Shown here piece after piece: positions 61,201 through 64,000 of a stretch of 64,000 nucleotides of DNA; position 1 is the stretch's first letter; every line of letters begins with the position of its first letter. The translations under genes were made by a program, and so were the position numbers. Source of the stretch: Laburnicola sp. R22_1 (lineage: Eukaryota; Ascomycota; Dothideomycetes; Pleosporales; Didymosphaeriaceae). The stretch lies in contig JACONQ010000008.1 of NCBI GenBank assembly GCA_014281115.1, positions 1,240,001-1,304,000 on the forward strand, in the 5' to 3' direction. The notes under the pieces were generated by a model. It was not told where the DNA came from and searched no databases. It saw only the letters and a program-made list of their open reading frames with translations.

Positions 61201-63760
61201 CATAACTCTTTTAGGTCTATTACTATAAAAGGTTGCGAATATTCTATCCTTATCTACACATATTCTACCTACTACTAAAAACTCTTTAAAATAATTGCTA
61301 AGCTACTATTATTAGTCTTAAGCATTATCTATATACTGTAGGCAATATGCAATATTATAAGCGCTATAAATATTTCATAGATTTTTCGTCTTGATTATAA
61401 TAATAATATTATTATTTGCCCTATTATTAAGTATTTATCTCCTTCTTATTAATGCCTTGTCCTAGTTACTAAATAATAAGAGAAATAGTATGGGTCTATA
61501 AGTCTATAAGAGATAATTATTAAATGCCTCTCTGTTTAGTATGCGCGTGGGGCACTTTATAACTATATAAAAGTTATTAAAACTATAATTATAGTGTTAG
61601 AAGGACTACTAGTCATAATATTCAATATAGAATAAAAAGCGAAGTAGATATAACTCTAGATATGGGTTAAAATAGTTTATTCTTAGATATAGAGGGGTTA
61701 CTATAAATATAAGCTATAGAATTTTTAGAGGCAACTAGGTAATTATCTTACTTATTAATTAGAGTAGAGTATAATAGTATGTATATTACTAAGAGCGATT
61801 ATATAGTTAGAGCTAATACTAGGTAGTAAGAATAGTCTTACTTATAGCTTAGCATAAGATGCTAGTGTTTAGCCATTCCCTAGGCTAATAAGGAGCGCTA
61901 ATATTATTCTGGGCCAGCCTTCTTAGAAGCCTAGGGTCTTTTTGCTAAAATACTTTAAAGGCTATTTAGTAGTAGTATAATAAGGGGTACGTTTAATATA
62001 TACGTAAAAAAACCTAGTTGCTATATTAGAGAGGCAGATTTTCTACTCTATTATATAGGCCTTATTTATAAAAAGATCTCTAGACTAAATAACTAAACTC
62101 TATTATAATATAATAAGAACTAGTTTTAGCTATATAACCTCTTTGCACTATGTCCTATATATTTTAGCCTATAAATAAGAGCACGTCACAAGTATGCCTA
62201 TAATAAAAAGCTTTACATATTAAGAGACTACACAACTATATAATATTAGCAAAAGAAAGAGAAATAATATATGCTAATTAATAAGGGAGTACTATATAGT
62301 TTATTGCATATATAATATTATCCAGCGCTTTCGCTTATACAAGGGGCGGTTTAATACTTATACGTAATAAAGTAGCCTTTTATAGTAGTGGAGGTAATAT
62401 AATATTCGTTCTTTTCTATTATTATTAGTAGCTATCTTTATATTATTGTGGTGTTTAAGCTATAAGTTATTAATCTTATACTATGCTTAATAGCCTAGTG
62501 TATAAGACGTTAATAAACGTGTCTAATAGAGTTAGTTAATATACTAGAGTCTATAGCTTATTATATTAATTTTGCCCTTGCTAGAGTAGATAGGTAAGCT
62601 ATAGGATGTAGGCACGTAGCGCCTAACACTATAAAAGTATATACGTATCTAATAATAATTGTAAGTAGCATTATAGAGAAATTGCGTGTTTTTTATAGGT
62701 AGGGTATTTTAGCGTAGTGTATAGAAACTATATACGCTAGCTTATTAAATCTTTATTATAATATGTTCCCAACCCTCTAGTGTTTCTTACTTAAGACTAC
62801 TATAGTGGATAGTCACTTCTTTATTAGCTCCTTGCGCAGAAAAGATAATAGATCGCTAATAAATTACGTAGCTTAGCCCTAAATCTAATATAGCGTCTTT
62901 AATTTTCTTAGTAAGACTCTAGCAATGTCTATACCTTCTTTACCTCCCTTACTCCTCTTACCTTTAATATCTCCTTTGTATTATAAGATTAATTATAGGT
63001 TATTACGTTAGTAAAAGGGTAAGTAGGTTTAGCGGCTATATAGAATTATTTCGTAGATTCTATAGGGGGGTATTAGCACTAAAGAGACTAGTCTCGTAGT
63101 TAGGCCTTTAAGATAGCGCTTTGCTAGGGGTGGGTGTATTCTAATATTTATATATTAGAGTTAAATTAATATATTAGAAGACCTTATTTAGAATTTACTC
63201 TATAACTAGCTATTAAGGTTGCAAAGATGCCTAAGTAAAAGATACTCTCTAGAGACTTCTATCGCTCCTTACCTTTCTATATAGGCCTAAGCCTATTATT
63301 AGCTAGCACTAAATATGTCGCTTGCAACTTTAATTAGATTTTTAATAAAAAGACTATCTTTTAGATCCTTGCTAATACTACTAGTTACAGCTATATATAG
63401 TTATATAAATATGAATCTCTAATAAGTTCTTATATAATCTCTTATCTATTAATCTAAAGATATTGCCTCTTATAGTCTTTATAAGGTAGCCCCTTACATA
63501 TTAGCTCTAGGGCGTAAAAAAGAGAAAAAAGATAGTAAAGAAATTTAAGAAAGGTAAGAGCCAAGGAAAGCGAAGTAGTAGTAGAGAAAATAGGAGATAA
63601 TAGGAGTAGTAAGATTTTAGGCAGTAACGCGCAAAGTATAAAAATGCGTAGGAAGATATTAGAAGTAAAGGAAAGTAAAAAAAGACAAGCTCTAAGTGTA
63701 ATAAAAAGGGAAGGTTCTTATAGTAAAAGAGATATAATAAAGTAGGGCAAGTTAGCCACT
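55245..63760. other. RIP-degraded repeat DNA, identity not recovered
   Basis: About 8.5 kb of AT-rich sequence with CA/TG depletion and no open frame of note. Protein-like frames exist (for example + 57440-58100) but cannot be assigned. At 63480-63740 a Lys/Arg-rich frame ends in KCNKKGRFL, vaguely like a Gag tail; this is too weak to name an element. No LTR or inverted-end pair was found. Confidence 0.55.
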
Positions 63761-63762
63761 TA

Positions 63763-64000
63763 ACATGGATGGCAAGCGAGCGGCGCAGGCAAGCGAGCGG
63801 CGCACCCCATCAACTTTTCGCACCTTTGAAGTCGCGCAGCTCAACCACAATATAATATACTATATAGATTTTGATACAATAGATTAAGCAGTATTTAAAG
63901 TATCTTTTTTGCACGTACGTGAGTTATGCCCAAGCTCTCTGCACCTTGTGCAGCGCGCCAGAGCCTGGCGGCTCAGGCCTGATCGCTCTCCACTTTGACG
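63763..64000 (-). mobile_element. Fot1-like element entering from right edge
   Basis: Left terminus begins ACATGGAT after TA at 63761-63762, followed by two identical tandem 17-bp units GGCAAGCGAGCGGCGCA (63771-63787, 63788-63804) and then CCCCATCAACTTTT. Beyond it the minus strand encodes the C-terminus of a transposase. The sequence is barely RIPed, unlike its left neighbour. The remainder lies outside the window. Confidence 0.88.
63894..64000 (-). CDS. Fot1-like transposase C-terminus (partial)
   Basis: Open minus-strand frame running off the right edge and ending in TAA at 63894-63896. It reads RQSGERSGLSRQALARCTRC and so on, with a CCHC knuckle CTRCRELGHNSRTC at 63911-63952. The same knuckle closes the other Fot1-like transposases in the window. 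No stop interrupts the visible 35 codons, so this copy might be less damaged; the catalytic part is outside the window. Confidence 0.8.

Noticed and set aside
63480..63740. Possible Copia-like Gag tail with KCNKKGRFL
   Set aside because: Only one of the expected Cys/His positions is clear and no further retroelement motif is adjacent.
1..63760. A Starship-type giant element with a DUF3435 tyrosine recombinase captain
   Set aside because: I looked for an RRGTGNA-like recombinase signature and large direct-repeat boundaries and found none that could be supported by reading.

Overview
This window looks like a transposon graveyard from a filamentous ascomycete (Pezizomycotina; Dothideomycetes would fit). 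Most of it is AT-rich DNA dominated by TA, in which CA and TG are strongly depleted. That is the signature of repeat-induced point mutation (RIP, mainly CpA to TpA). No intact host gene is supported, and almost every recognisable coding sequence is a transposon gene carrying in-frame TAA/TAG stops. RIP also removes TCA and TGA, so TGA-free frames in this DNA are not evidence of coding; I called genes only by protein motifs, family similarity or element structure.

Layout. 1-940 is little-mutated sequence with a 12-bp tandem repeat and a small cysteine-rich ORF. 941-14022 is heavily RIPed; inside it, 12031-12800 still reads as a Rim2-type mitochondrial carrier. 14023-22372 is a complete RIPed Ty3/Gypsy chromovirus (278-bp LTRs, ACTAA target duplication, Gag zinc knuckle, PR, RT, RNase H, integrase, chromodomain). 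22837-32769 is a dense stack of pogo/Fot1-like DNA transposons: 22837-24700, a truncated one from 25085, a 2125-bp element at 26581-28705, a 3' half element at 28708-30008 and a nearly intact 30897-32769. 32772-36554 is a less mutated segment with gene remnants, including a candidate membrane protein with one plausible intron. 36555-38679 is the second 2125-bp copy, abutting another pogo-like element at 38682-40764. 40767-45000 is RIPed. 45000-46881 is GC-richer, with a cluster of short palindromic motifs and a transposase 3' fragment. 47093-48021 is the end of another pogo-like element. 50345-50675 holds a microsatellite and a minisatellite. 51940-55241 is a complete PIF/Harbinger element with two convergent genes. 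55245-63760 is RIPed, and at 63763 one more pogo-like element enters from the right edge.

Main observation. The pogo/Fot1-like termini differ in sequence, yet they share one architecture: a short outer tip next to the TA target, then a direct repeat with a 17-bp period, then an A/C-rich inner segment. Most ends have two units, one end has exactly one, and one has about five. The transposases carry (or descend from) CENP-B-type helix-turn-helix domains, and the classical CENP-B box is also 17 bp, so these units are good candidates for transposase binding sites that are gained and lost as whole modules.

How the parts relate. RIP has repeatedly hit the same functional codons. Catalytic Asp became Asn in several DDE transposases and in the RT YxDD box, and Gln/Trp codons became stops. 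The elements therefore look immobile, but their ends, target duplications and nesting order remain readable.
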